The notes: generated from the letters alone by a model not told the origin. Counted from the stretch's first letter, positions 18,808 to 26,539 are shown. The stretch: DNA of 36,468 nt from Bacteroidota bacterium (GCA_003250475.1 QKGI01000041.1:1-36468); one strand, 5' to 3'. Numbers and translations are program-made.

Positions 18808-18984
18808 CTAGCTGTCTTTTGCTATACCCTTGTCGGAGTCATTCCCTTCGGTGTCCTTCGCTTTCTTAAACTCCTTAAGTCCTTGTCCGATACCTTTCAT
18901 AAGCTCGGGGATCTTACGCCCGCCGAATAGTAAAACCACTACTACCAGAATCAGAATGATTTCAAGAGGTCCGATCTTTCCCAT
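18808..18984 (-). CDS. tatA: Sec-independent protein translocase subunit TatA
   Basis: TatA polymerises around TatC to let folded proteins with twin-arginine signal peptides cross the inner membrane. The 58-residue product is easily missed because of its size. It has the full plan: a short N-terminus and one membrane helix ([18 protein letters not shown], about 5-22), the FGG hinge, an amphipathic helix ([19 protein letters not shown]) and a polar acidic tail ending KDS. The start at 18982-18984 is 15 bases or so after the predicted transcription start. A terminator follows, so it may be transcribed alone. No tatC is in the window. TatA and TatE cannot be told apart by sequence; Bacteroidota normally have one or two such paralogues. 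Confidence 0.93.
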   Translation of the reverse strand: MGKIGPLEIILILVVVVLLFGGRKIPELMKGIGQGLKEFKKAKDTEGNDSDKGIAKDS

Positions 18985-19005
18985 TTCTCAGATTATTTAT
19001 TTATG

Positions 19006-19013
19006 CAAATGTA
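19006..19013 (-). promoter_or_regulatory. Possible -7 promoter element for tatA
   Basis: The minus strand reads TACATTTG, an exact TAnnTTTG, 21 bases before the tatA ATG. A TTG at 19026-19028 is only 12 bases away, closer than a normal -33 element. Together with the terminator on its other side, this suggests tatA is transcribed by itself. Confidence 0.45.
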
Positions 19014-19052
19014 TAAATTCTTTCGCAACAGCTAACCGTAATGACTAAAGAA

Positions 19053-20378
19053 TCATTTCCTGATGAGTTTGAGAATGTCATTTCCGTTGGCAAAGATCAG
19101 CAGCGCAAACAAAATTATCATCCCGGCGATCTGCGCATACTCAAGAAATTTGTCGCTTGGCTTCCTGCCGGTAACAACCTCAAAGATAAGAAACATCACA
19201 TGCCCTCCATCCAGTGCCGGAATAGGTAAAATATTCATCACTGCCAGTATAAGAGAGAGAAAGGCAGTGAGATTCCAGAACGACTGCCAGTTCCATCTTC
19301 CCGGGAATATGCTTCCTATTGTAATAAATCCCCCCAGAGATTCATATGCCTTGGTGTCTTTTGAGAAGATCAGCTTGAACTGTTTGAGGTAATCTCCTGT
19401 GGTCTTCCAACCCTTTGACACACCGGCCGGGATAGCCTGAAAGAAGCTGTAATGCTTTGTGCTCAGCTCAAGTATATTCCCCACTTCCCTGAGGACTCCC
19501 AGAAGGCCGGTCTGAGTGGTAACCACAGGTAAGTCTATTGTTTCGTTTTCCCTGCGTACAGTGACAGTCATAGGACTTCCCTTGTGTGCTGCCAGGTATC
19601 CCTGAAACTCATCGTACCACTGAAAAGGCATACTGTCAATCGATATGATCTCGTCACCGACAGCAAGGCCTGCTTTTTGAGCCGGTGAGTCATCCGCGAT
19701 TTCTGAAATGACAAAGGGTCCGAAAGGAATTCGTGCATCAATAACATCCGGATTTTTAAGGAGCAGGGGAATAAACTCGCGGTTTACGGGTATGTCTGTC
19801 AGGGCTCCCTCACGGTCCACAGTTATAACTTTCCTCTCATTCAGCAGTATATCAGGGATGATGGCATAAAAATTATCAACCGGCTCTCCGTCGACAGAGA
19901 GTATCTTGTCGCCGTTACGCAGGCCCATTGCATAACCTGTTGAGTCAGTGAGGATTCCATATTTAACATTATTGGCAGCCAGATATGTTTCACCCCAGAC
20001 GCTCAGTACTCCCACGTAGATGATGAGTGCAAAGATGAAATTGAAGAAGACCCCTCCCAGCATTATCATCAGCCTTTGCCATGCTTTCTTGGATCTGAAC
20101 TCGTAGGGTTGCGGTGGCTGTTTCATCTGCTCGCGATCCATCGATTCATCGATCATTCCGGAGATCTTGACATAACCTCCCAGAGGGATCATTCCCACAC
20201 CGTATTCTGTCTCACCCCATTTGCGCTTGAATATTGCAAAGGGCCAGTCAAAGAACAGGTAGAACTTTTCCACCCTCGTCTTGAAGATACGGGCAAAGAG
20301 AAAGTGCCCGAACTCATGGACGATTACCAGTATTGAGAGTGACAGCAAAAGCTGAAGTATCTTTATCAGTACAGTCAT
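19053..20378 (-). CDS. rseP: Site-2 intramembrane zinc metalloprotease RseP
   Basis: RseP-type proteases cut membrane-anchored proteins, such as anti-sigma factors and leftover signal peptides, within the inner membrane. The 441-residue protein has the zinc motif HEFGH (21-25) in the first membrane helix and NILPIPALDGGH (382-393), which supplies the third metal ligand Asp390. Two PDZ segments sit between them (about 125-200 and 205-285, with LLTDSTGYAMGLRNGDKILSV-like and SPAQKAGLAVGDEII sequence). The start codon overlaps the dxr stop by four bases (ATGA), so translation is probably coupled. dxr-rseP adjacency is widespread. The substrate here cannot be inferred. Confidence 0.95.
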   Translation of the reverse strand: MTVLIKILQLLLSLSILVIVHEFGHFLFARIFKTRVEKFYLFFDWPFAIFKRKWGETEYGVGMIPLGGYVKISGMIDESMDREQMKQPPQPYEFRSKKAWQRLMIMLGGVFFNFIFALIIYVGVLSVWGETYLAANNVKYGILTDSTGYAMGLRNGDKILSVDGEPVDNFYAIIPDILLNERKVITVDREGALTDIPVNREFIPLLLKNPDVIDARIPFGPFVISEIADDSPAQKAGLAVGDEIISIDSMPFQWYDEFQGYLAAHKGSPMTVTVRRENETIDLPVVTTQTGLLGVLREVGNILELSTKHYSFFQAIPAGVSKGWKTTGDYLKQFKLIFSKDTKAYESLGGFITIGSIFPGRWNWQSFWNLTAFLSLILAVMNILPIPALDGGHVMFLIFEVVTGRKPSDKFLEYAQIAGMIILFALLIFANGNDILKLIRK

Positions 20379-21541
20379 TTTTTCATTATTTTATTTACAT
20401 ATTCCATGGCCAGGCTCCTGCTTCTCCTGTCAGTCTCCACGTAAACGTCCATGGAAGCTTCATTGTTTAGTATTGTATTTTCCATTACATTTTCCACTGT
20501 TCCGGCAATATCATTGAACCCTATCTTCTCCTGGAGGAATGCCGCCACTGCCACTTCGTTGGCTGCGTTAAGAGCACATGGCATGTTACCCCCGCTTTTC
20601 AGCGCAAGACGGGCCAGTGGCAGGCAACGGAAGCGATGAGAGTCAGGTTCTTCAAAGGTCAGTGAACCGATCTCCGCAAGAGATGGTCTCGGCAGTTCGG
20701 TAACCACCCTCCCGGGGAATGTGAGAGCATAAATAATCGGAAGCCTCATGTCAGGCACCCCCAGCTGCGCTTTAACCGAGCCGTCGGTGAACTGCACCAG
20801 GGAGTGGATGATTGACTGCGGATGGATAAGGACATCTATTTTCCCTGCTGTTGTACCGAAAAGCCAGCGGGCCTCTATAACTTCGAGTCCCTTGTTCATC
20901 AGTGTGGCCGAGTCGACGGTTATCTTGCTGCCCATGTTCCAGTTGGGATGTCGCAGGGCTTCCAGCGGGGTGACCTTGGCCAGTCTTTCAGCAGGTGTAT
21001 TGCGGAATGGGCCGCCGGAGGCGGTCAGAATAATACGCTCGACAGAGCTCTCCTGCTCTCCGAGGATACATTGCATTATGGCTGAATGCTCAGAGTCAAC
21101 CGGCAGTAGCCTGCTCCCTGATATAGCGGCTTTATGTGTTATCATCTCCCCTGCTACAACAAGGGTCTCTTTATTGGCCAGGGCCACCTCCCTGCCTGCT
21201 GCTACGGCAGCGGCTGTTGGGCGAAGGCCGGCGAAGCCCACCATTGCCGCAACGACAGTATCTGTATTTTCGGAGGCGGCGACCTCCTCTATGGCTTCGA
21301 TACCGGCCATCACCTCAATGTCAAGATCTGCAAGACTATCCCTGACAGATACATATAAAGCCTCGTTGCTGATAACCACACGTTCAGGACGATACAGTCT
21401 GGCCTGTTCTATCAGCAGTCCTGCATTGCTGCCTGCAGTGAGAGCGCTGACAGTGAACAGGTCGGGATACCGGGCGACGATACCCAGGGTCTGGGTGCCT
21501 ATCGATCCGGTGGAGCCGAGGATTGCCAGTCGTTTATGCAT
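20375..21541 (-). CDS. dxr: 1-deoxy-D-xylulose 5-phosphate reductoisomerase
   Basis: DXR converts 1-deoxyxylulose 5-phosphate to 2-C-methylerythritol 4-phosphate with NADPH, the committed step of the non-mevalonate isoprenoid pathway. The ATG at 21539-21541 gives 388 residues beginning MHKRLAILGSTGSIGTQTLG, with the NADPH-binding GSTGSIG. The active-site segments ANKETLVVAGE, PVDSEHSAIMQC, ASGGPFRN and WNMGSKITVDSATLMNKGLE are intact. The same frame is open upstream to 21760, but that extension has no family similarity and lies inside the M23 peptidase gene, so it is rejected. The start is 13 bases after the M23 stop and the stop overlaps rseP. Confidence 0.97.
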   Translation of the reverse strand: MHKRLAILGSTGSIGTQTLGIVARYPDLFTVSALTAGSNAGLLIEQARLYRPERVVISNEALYVSVRDSLADLDIEVMAGIEAIEEVAASENTDTVVAAMVGFAGLRPTAAAVAAGREVALANKETLVVAGEMITHKAAISGSRLLPVDSEHSAIMQCILGEQESSVERIILTASGGPFRNTPAERLAKVTPLEALRHPNWNMGSKITVDSATLMNKGLEVIEARWLFGTTAGKIDVLIHPQSIIHSLVQFTDGSVKAQLGVPDMRLPIIYALTFPGRVVTELPRPSLAEIGSLTFEEPDSHRFRCLPLARLALKSGGNMPCALNAANEVAVAAFLQEKIGFNDIAGTVENVMENTILNNEASMDVYVETDRRSRSLAMEYVNKIMKK

Positions 21542-21554
21542 CTGCCGCCTCCTG

Positions 21555-22427
21555 TCAGAAGAATATATATTGTGCGGGGTCGAGTGGTTCTCCGTTATGC
21601 CACAGCTCAAAGTGGAGATGAGGGCCCGAGGTGTACAGCTCGCCCGAATCACCGACGATAGAGATAGCTTCGCCGGCCCATACCCTGTCTCCCATCTCCT
21701 TGAGAAGCCTTGCGTTGTGCTTATAAACAGAGACCAGGTTATTGGCGTGCTGAATAACAATTACAAAGCCGGTCTCCATGGTCCAGCCGGTCATTACAAC
21801 CGTGCCATCAAGCGTTGAGGAGACCACTGCCTTTGGCTGGGTGACCACATCAATGGCATAATGACGTGTACGGTTATCGAAATTACTTGACACAATACCT
21901 TTTACCGGGGGAAAGAAGTGTATATTGGCCAGGCTGGTACCATGACCGGAAGAGGTATTCATGCCGGATGAGGTAAGGAGACTGTATTCCTCCTCCTTTT
22001 CAATACGCGTCCTGAAAATTGAATCTTCCGGGGATTTTTTGAATACAATGTTGCTGTAATCACGGGTGCTGTCACGCATTGCCACTTTGCCAATGGGCTG
22101 TCTCCCGGAGATCACATCATTGAGATCACGGAAGTATTTATCCCTGACATCAAGCTCACGTTCAAGGGAATCAAGGAGCAGGGCGTTCATTATGATATCA
22201 CGTCTCATAGCTACGTCAGGGTAGCCGGGAATGAATTCCCTGAGGTTGGTAAAGGCAATCAGAGACGTATTCAGCCCTATTATAAGCAGTAAAAGCATTG
22301 TTGCCGCCAGCAGGGCGTTTGATTTGGTAAGACGTATACGCCAGACCTCCTCATATGTGGTGTCATTGAAAATGGCAAACCGAAACTTATCGCGCCATTT
22401 ACCCTTTCTTTTCTCGTTCTTAGCCAT
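21555..22427 (-). CDS. Membrane-anchored M23 (LytM-type) metallopeptidase
   Basis: M23 peptidases cut peptide bridges in peptidoglycan, or serve as non-catalytic activators of amidases. The ATG at 22425-22427 gives 290 residues beginning MAKNEKRKGKWRDKFRFAIFN; the upstream ATG at 22460 adds 11 unsupported residues. There is a basic cytoplasmic N-terminus, one membrane helix (about 38-60), a charged region likely to form a coiled coil (about 75-105) and a C-terminal LytM domain. Zinc-ligand positions His189, Asp193 (RHYAIDVV) and His272 in GPHLHFELW are present, as is His237, so the enzyme looks active. The overall plan resembles MepM-like proteins. It is followed after 13 bases by dxr and preceded by the repeat region at 22490-22586. 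Confidence 0.88.
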   Translation of the reverse strand: MAKNEKRKGKWRDKFRFAIFNDTTYEEVWRIRLTKSNALLAATMLLLLIIGLNTSLIAFTNLREFIPGYPDVAMRRDIIMNALLLDSLERELDVRDKYFRDLNDVISGRQPIGKVAMRDSTRDYSNIVFKKSPEDSIFRTRIEKEEEYSLLTSSGMNTSSGHGTSLANIHFFPPVKGIVSSNFDNRTRHYAIDVVTQPKAVVSSTLDGTVVMTGWTMETGFVIVIQHANNLVSVYKHNARLLKEMGDRVWAGEAISIVGDSGELYTSGPHLHFELWHNGEPLDPAQYIFF

Positions 22428-22489
22428 TTGCAAATTAGTCCGAAGTGACAAAGATAGCAATCAACTTTGAAAAAGCTACCGGAAGTACT

Positions 22490-22586
22490 CAGACCTTCAG
22501 ATTGAAGAGCGAAGCTCTGAAACCCCGTGCACGAAGTGTCGGGGCCCTCAGTGCTTCAGACCTCAGACCTTCAGACCTTCAGACTT
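22490..22586. repeat. Compound repeat: CAGACCTT tandem units around two hairpins
   Basis: The unit CAGACCTT occurs at 22490-22497 followed by CAGATT, and four more units (one CAGACCT, two CAGACCTT, one CAGACTT) run head to tail at 22557-22586. Between them are two potential hairpins, both with GAA loops: AGAGC/GCTCT at 22506-22518 and a longer one at 22523-22544 (CCCCG and GCAC pairing with GTGT and CGGGG, one bulged base). The right end overlaps the stop codon of the gamma-glutamyltransferase-family gene by two bases. The form resembles a dispersed palindromic element; no second copy is in this window. Sequence between the repeat and the M23 start at 22427 shows nothing recognised. Confidence 0.7.
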
Positions 22587-24453
22587 ACCATCCGATGCCG
22601 TAATCCTCACCGTAGTTACTTGAACCTCCCCAGAATGATCCATGGAGACGGTCAAAACCAATAGCATTTACCGGCCCCGATGTGCGGTCCTGGAATGATA
22701 ACCTGTATCCCATTGTTGCCAGCTCCTTCCTGACCCAGGCCGGCATACTGTTGTTCAGGATCAGCCCTCCTGCAACCTTCTCATGGTCACCGAAGCTTGA
22801 ATACATCTGCAGCGTCTTGAATGAGGGAGCCTCGCAGGCCTCCTGCACGGTCATGCCAAACTCAACGACATTCAGAAAGAACTGCAGCAGGAGCTGATCC
22901 TGCTCGTCGCCACCCTGTTTGGCAAAAGAGAGGAAGGGCTTCCCGTCTTTCATTGCCAGTGTCGGCGTTAGCGTGACACGGGGTCTCTTGCCGGGCTCAA
23001 CGACATTGTAAGGGTTTTCTTTTTCGTCGAGCACAAAGCTCTGCATGCGCTGACTCATTCCTATGCCTGTATTACCTGCGATACATGCAGGCACCCATCC
23101 TCCGCTGGGAGTAACGGAAACAACCCAGCCCTCCTCATCTGCCGCTTCAACGGAGGTGGTTCCTGACTGGAAGGTACCGAGGAACCGCTCATACTCCCGG
23201 GCGTCATCCGCCGGGTATATATTCCTTGCCTGGGCCTGCCACGAGTGCAGAATAGTGGCAAAAGGATTGCTGCCGCCTTCAAAAGGATATGGATCTCCTG
23301 GCATAACAGCGGGGTCATTCCGGTCATGGTTGATAAGCTTACTGCGCTCTCTGGCATATTCCTTCGAGAGAAGTCCCTTCATCGGTTCATCCGGCGGGAA
23401 GGCAGGATCACCGTAGTAGAAGTCCCGGTCGGCATAAGCCAGATTCATCGCCTGGTAAAGAGTATGAATGTATCTTACAGAGTTGTAGCCCATCTCCTTA
23501 AGGTTGAAATTCTCGAGGATGTTAAGTGTCTGAAGCATTACCGGTCCCTGGGTCCACTGCTGAAGCTTGTATACCTCGATACCTCTGTATTCAGTCATCA
23601 GCGGCTCTTCGATCTTCACCTGCCAGTTCTTCAGATCATCCGTGGTTATAAGACCACCCTGTTCCTGGCAGCCCCTTGCAAATTCGGCCCCGATGTCACC
23701 ATTATAGAATCGGTCATAAGCTGCATATATGGCTTCCTTTCTCGATTTCTTTTTCCTCAGGGCCTGTTGTTCTGCATCGACAAGTTTTTGCAGTGTGGCA
23801 AGCAGATCGGCCTGGACAAAAATCTCTCCGGCAGAAGGAGCAGCACGGTCTTCTCCTTCATGTGGCAGGAAGACCTTCGCTGAATAGGGCCACTCCCTTA
23901 TCCGGTTTTTATTACGCTCGATGGAACCGGCAGTCTGTGCCTCCATCGGGTAGCCTTCAGCCATCTGCATTGCCGGGGCAAGAACCTCTTTAAGGCTCAT
24001 GGTTCCATATTCTGCAAGCATGACCATTAATCCGCCCGGGGTGCCGGGCGTGACTGCAGCCAGTGGCCCGTATTCCGGAGGGTAACTATATCCCTTCGAC
24101 TTAAAGAATTCTGCAGTAGCACCTGTCGGAGCCACACCGAGGGCATTAATGGCAATCACCTTCCCGGTGCCGGGGTTATAGATAAGAGCCTGCGTCTCTC
24201 CTCCCCAGCTGAGGACATCCCACATTGTGCATGCTGCTGCAAGCATCGCACAGGCAGCATCAACGGCGTTACCGCCGCGGTCAAAGATCATGGCCCCGGC
24301 GGTGGCCGAAAGGGGCTTGCCCGTGATGGCCATCCAGTGCCTGCCGTGCAGCGGAGGCTTCTGGGTGGTGACGGGAAAAGTGTTAAACGACTGAGAATAA
24401 GTCATAGTCAGGATACTTAAGAAAAGTATGGAAAATAAAGTCTTCTTTATCAT
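22585..24453 (-). CDS. Gamma-glutamyltransferase family protein, secreted
   Basis: Family members are N-terminal-nucleophile hydrolases that process themselves into two chains; true GGT moves or hydrolyses gamma-glutamyl groups such as that of glutathione. The 622-residue protein has a signal peptide (about 1-20, TMTYSQ). The likely nucleophile is Thr432 in SGTTSVEA, giving a large chain before it and a small chain of about 190 residues. GGNAVDAACAM (about 60-70) and PRVTLTPTLAMKDGKP are typical. The canonical SPGG loop is replaced by KQGGDEQDQ (512-520), which points to the divergent acylase/hydrolase-like branch. Substrate is therefore uncertain, and I give no gene symbol. The repeat at its 3' end separates it from the M23 gene. 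Confidence 0.85.
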   Translation of the reverse strand: MIKKTLFSILFLSILTMTYSQSFNTFPVTTQKPPLHGRHWMAITGKPLSATAGAMIFDRGGNAVDAACAMLAAACTMWDVLSWGGETQALIYNPGTGKVIAINALGVAPTGATAEFFKSKGYSYPPEYGPLAAVTPGTPGGLMVMLAEYGTMSLKEVLAPAMQMAEGYPMEAQTAGSIERNKNRIREWPYSAKVFLPHEGEDRAAPSAGEIFVQADLLATLQKLVDAEQQALRKKKSRKEAIYAAYDRFYNGDIGAEFARGCQEQGGLITTDDLKNWQVKIEEPLMTEYRGIEVYKLQQWTQGPVMLQTLNILENFNLKEMGYNSVRYIHTLYQAMNLAYADRDFYYGDPAFPPDEPMKGLLSKEYARERSKLINHDRNDPAVMPGDPYPFEGGSNPFATILHSWQAQARNIYPADDAREYERFLGTFQSGTTSVEAADEEGWVVSVTPSGGWVPACIAGNTGIGMSQRMQSFVLDEKENPYNVVEPGKRPRVTLTPTLAMKDGKPFLSFAKQGGDEQDQLLLQFFLNVVEFGMTVQEACEAPSFKTLQMYSSFGDHEKVAGGLILNNSMPAWVRKELATMGYRLSFQDRTSGPVNAIGFDRLHGSFWGGSSNYGEDYGIGW

Positions 24454-24888
24454 GATATATTTTTTTCTATTATCCGGCTGTTTGCCCTTATATATCGGGT
24501 AACTACCCGAGTCTTATAGCTTATTACAAATGCATTTTACCTTTCTGATCTCATAATAGGGATGTTGACCTGAAAACACCGGCTATTCATCGCCCTTCTT
24601 TGATTACCTGCTACCGGGGCCCTTACCACGGCCCTGCAATTTCGCAAATATTAATCCTGCAATCAATAGAGTGTCATGAAATTTTTGGGTATTTCCTGTT
24701 GCCTGTCACCGCAGAAGAAAAAATTGCATTTAGATCCCAGTGACAATAAAAAAAATTATCCCCTGAGGCAACGGTTGTCTTTTCTCAGAAATGTCACAGA
24801 ACCGAAAAAGATTTTGATCATATTTGGTTCAACAAATCCTGATCTTTACTGTTGATTATGATAAAACAGTAAACAAAGAATCGATAAT
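24454..24888. other. 435-base intergenic region between divergent genes
   Basis: This AT-rich gap separates the leftward gamma-glutamyltransferase-family gene from the rightward methyltransferase and must contain both promoters. I found no exact TAnnTTTG at a suitable distance for either gene; the nearest are CATATTTG at about 24824-24831 (plus strand) and TAATATTTG around 24645-24653 read on the minus strand, each one change from consensus. A 13-base imperfect dyad GGCAACGGTTGTC lies at 24767-24779, and a perfect 9-bp inverted repeat is listed separately at 24845-24873. No coding frame or RNA gene was recognised. Confidence 0.6.
24845..24873. promoter_or_regulatory. Inverted repeat (possible operator) before methyltransferase
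   Basis: TTTACTGTT (24845-24853) and its exact complement AACAGTAAA (24865-24873) are separated by 11 bases and end 15 bases before the methyltransferase start. The spacing is compatible with a dimeric regulator contacting two turns of DNA, or with an mRNA hairpin near the ribosome-binding site. No T-run follows, so it is not a typical terminator. Confidence 0.5.
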
Positions 24889-25509
24889 ATGAACGAATTT
24901 GACAAGAAGGCCGCGGAGTGGGATAAGAGCAACATGCACCTTGAACGGGCCATGACGGTAGCCAGTGAGATTATAAAGGATATCCCGGTGAAAGAGGGGA
25001 CGAAGGCCCTGGAATTCGGGGCCGGCACCGGTCTTCTGAGCTTCCTTCTCCGGGAGAATCTGCAGGAAATTACCATGATCGACAATTCAGACGGAATGGT
25101 GAAAGTGCTCAGGGAAAAGCTTGAGGCCCTTGACGCTGAGAACATGAGGGTACTGAAGATTAATCTCGAAAATGAGGATTATAAGGGCGACAGGGTTGAC
25201 CTGATATACACACTGATGGTTCTGCATCATGTCAGTGATGTGGAAGCGATTATCAGCAAGTTTGCCGCAATGCTGAATCCGGGAGGGCATCTGGCTATTG
25301 CCGATCTTTACCCTGAAGACGGATCATTTCACGGTGAAGGCTTTACGGGACACAGGGGATTTGATACCGTGGCGTTGTCTGCCCTGTTGGAAAAACACGG
25401 TTTCACAGGGGTCAGCCACCGGAAAGTCTATGCCATAGATAAGAAGATCTCTGACAGTGCCAGCAAAAAGTTTGATGTATTCCTCATGACAGCTACTTTA
25501 CAACAGTAA
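24889..25509 (+). CDS. Class I SAM-dependent methyltransferase
   Basis: The 206-residue protein has a Rossmann methyltransferase fold. SAM-binding motif I is LEFGAGTGLL (about 41-50), an acidic end of strand 2 follows (TMIDNSDGMV), and LMVLHHVSD with LNPGGHLAIADLY gives motifs II-III of the UbiE/Methyltransf_11 group. Its acceptor is unknown; small-molecule targets are more likely than nucleic acid given the short C-terminal half and the PEDGSFHGEGFTGHRGFD segment, which recurs in a Bacteroidota/Firmicutes subgroup (from memory). The gene follows the inverted repeat and is 30 bases ahead of the OsmC-like gene, suggesting co-transcription and a shared regulatory control. Confidence 0.88.
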   Translation: MNEFDKKAAEWDKSNMHLERAMTVASEIIKDIPVKEGTKALEFGAGTGLLSFLLRENLQEITMIDNSDGMVKVLREKLEALDAENMRVLKINLENEDYKGDRVDLIYTLMVLHHVSDVEAIISKFAAMLNPGGHLAIADLYPEDGSFHGEGFTGHRGFDTVALSALLEKHGFTGVSHRKVYAIDKKISDSASKKFDVFLMTATLQQ

Positions 25510-25539
25510 ACATAAAATCTGAAACGAAACATACGCTCT

Positions 25540-25938
25540 ATGATAAGCATGGAAGTAACACTCGACGGTGGCAAGGTGATCACCGCTCATCTAAACGGTA
25601 AAACCATAAAGACAGATCAGTCAGTACGGAACGGCGGAGGGGGAACAGCCCCGGAGCCTTTTGAGCTCTTCCTTGCCTCTATTGGCACCTGCGCCGGCAT
25701 CTACGTCAAGTCATTCTGCGATCAGCGGGAGATACAGGCAGAAAATATAAGGATCATACAAACGGTTGAGTTTGATCCGCAGAAAAGGGTTCCTTCCATA
25801 ATAAAACTTGACATCAGGCTCCCGTCCGGATTCCCTGAGAAATACCGGGCTGCAGTAATCAACGCTGCTGAGCTGTGTCTTGTCAAGAAGACAATAAACT
25901 TCGGCCCTGCCTTTGAGGTCTTCACCTCTGTCGGATGA
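25540..25938 (+). CDS. OsmC family protein
   Basis: OsmC/Ohr-type proteins are thiol peroxidases acting on organic hydroperoxides, although some members lack this activity. The 132-residue product has the family core: TAPEPFELFLASIGTCAG, with the peroxidatic-type Cys51, and AAELCLVKKTINFG, with the second Cys113. Both conserved positions are present, so a peroxidase role is possible; Cys60 is an extra cysteine. It resembles the YhfA/OsmC group rather than Ohr. An alternative in-frame ATG at 25549 would drop three residues and cannot be excluded. The gene follows the methyltransferase by 30 bases and probably shares its mRNA. Confidence 0.88.
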   Translation: MISMEVTLDGGKVITAHLNGKTIKTDQSVRNGGGGTAPEPFELFLASIGTCAGIYVKSFCDQREIQAENIRIIQTVEFDPQKRVPSIIKLDIRLPSGFPEKYRAAVINAAELCLVKKTINFGPAFEVFTSVG

Positions 25939-25963
25939 CACGGCAGTAATTACAGGAAGCCGG

Positions 25964-25996
25964 TTTGATTCTTTGCCATCGTAAAATGTATCTTTG
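25964..25996 (+). promoter_or_regulatory. Promoter of flavin reductase-like gene; predicts nearly leaderless mRNA
   Basis: TTTG at 25964-25967 (-33) and TATCTTTG at 25989-25996 (-7, exact) are 21 bases apart. The ATG at 26002 begins only 5 bases after the -7 element. Bacteroidota transcripts usually start 5-7 bases after this element, so the mRNA would start at or within a base or two of the ATG. Confidence 0.6.
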
Positions 25997-26001
25997 CAGA
26001 T

Positions 26002-26532
26002 ATGAATAATTCGATGCAAGACGCAAACTACAGGCCGGTTGACCCGGCAGAAATAAAAGACAATCTCATCAGGCTCATATCCTCCGACTGGATGCTGGTG
26101 ACTGCAGGCACAAAGGAGAAGTTCAATACCATGACTGCAAACTGGGGAGGGATGGGATACCTGTGGCACAGGCCGGTGGTTTTTGTTTTTGTCCGGCCTG
26201 AGAGATACACATACGGGTTCATAGAAGCTGCCAGCGGATTCACACTTACATTCTTCGATAAAAAGTACCGTAAGGCCCTGAACCTGTGCGGGACGAAGAG
26301 CGGCAGGGATTGCGACAAGGTTAAGGAGACAGGGCTCACCCCGGTATTCACTGACCTCGGCTACCCGGCGTTCACCGAGGCCAGCCTGGTACTTGAATGC
26401 AGGAAATTATATGCATCCCAGCTTGATCGCGACCATTTCCTTGACCAGGAACCGGTAAAGAGCCACTACAATACCCGGGACGGCCTGCATAAAGTATATA
26501 TTGCAGGGATAGAGAAGGCCTGGACAAGGTAA
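26002..26532 (+). CDS. Flavin reductase-like FMN-binding split-barrel protein
   Basis: The 176-residue protein resembles the flavin reductase-like family (PF01613 type), whose members bind FMN and reduce free flavin with NAD(P)H or use the flavin in small-molecule oxidation. Typical sequence includes WMLVTAGTKEKFNTMTANWGG, where the TMTAN segment lies at the flavin phosphate site, and LWHRPVVFVFVRPERYT and FTLTFFDKKYRKAL. The C-terminal HKVYIAGIEKAW strand closes the barrel. The frame begins with MNNSMQDANYRP; a second ATG at 26014 would be compatible with a short leader. It has its own promoter and ends 53 bases before the convergent LolA-like gene, with a strong hairpin in between. Electron donor and partner are unknown. 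Confidence 0.87.
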   Translation: MNNSMQDANYRPVDPAEIKDNLIRLISSDWMLVTAGTKEKFNTMTANWGGMGYLWHRPVVFVFVRPERYTYGFIEAASGFTLTFFDKKYRKALNLCGTKSGRDCDKVKETGLTPVFTDLGYPAFTEASLVLECRKLYASQLDRDHFLDQEPVKSHYNTRDGLHKVYIAGIEKAWTR

Positions 26533-26539
26533 AATGGCA

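Noticed and set aside
21542-21760. N-terminal extension of dxr by 73 residues
   Set aside because: The extra segment has no DXR similarity and overlaps the M23 peptidase gene; the protein family begins at the ATG at 21539-21541.
20748-21818. Long open frame (356 codons) on the plus strand opposite dxr
   Set aside because: It lies almost wholly antisense to a well-conserved dxr, has low-complexity Ser/Ala/Arg-rich sequence without domain motifs, and is a codon-bias shadow.
22490-22586. CRISPR-like array
   Set aside because: The 8-bp tandem units have no unique spacers of regular length and no cas genes are near, so this is a simple or REP-like repeat.
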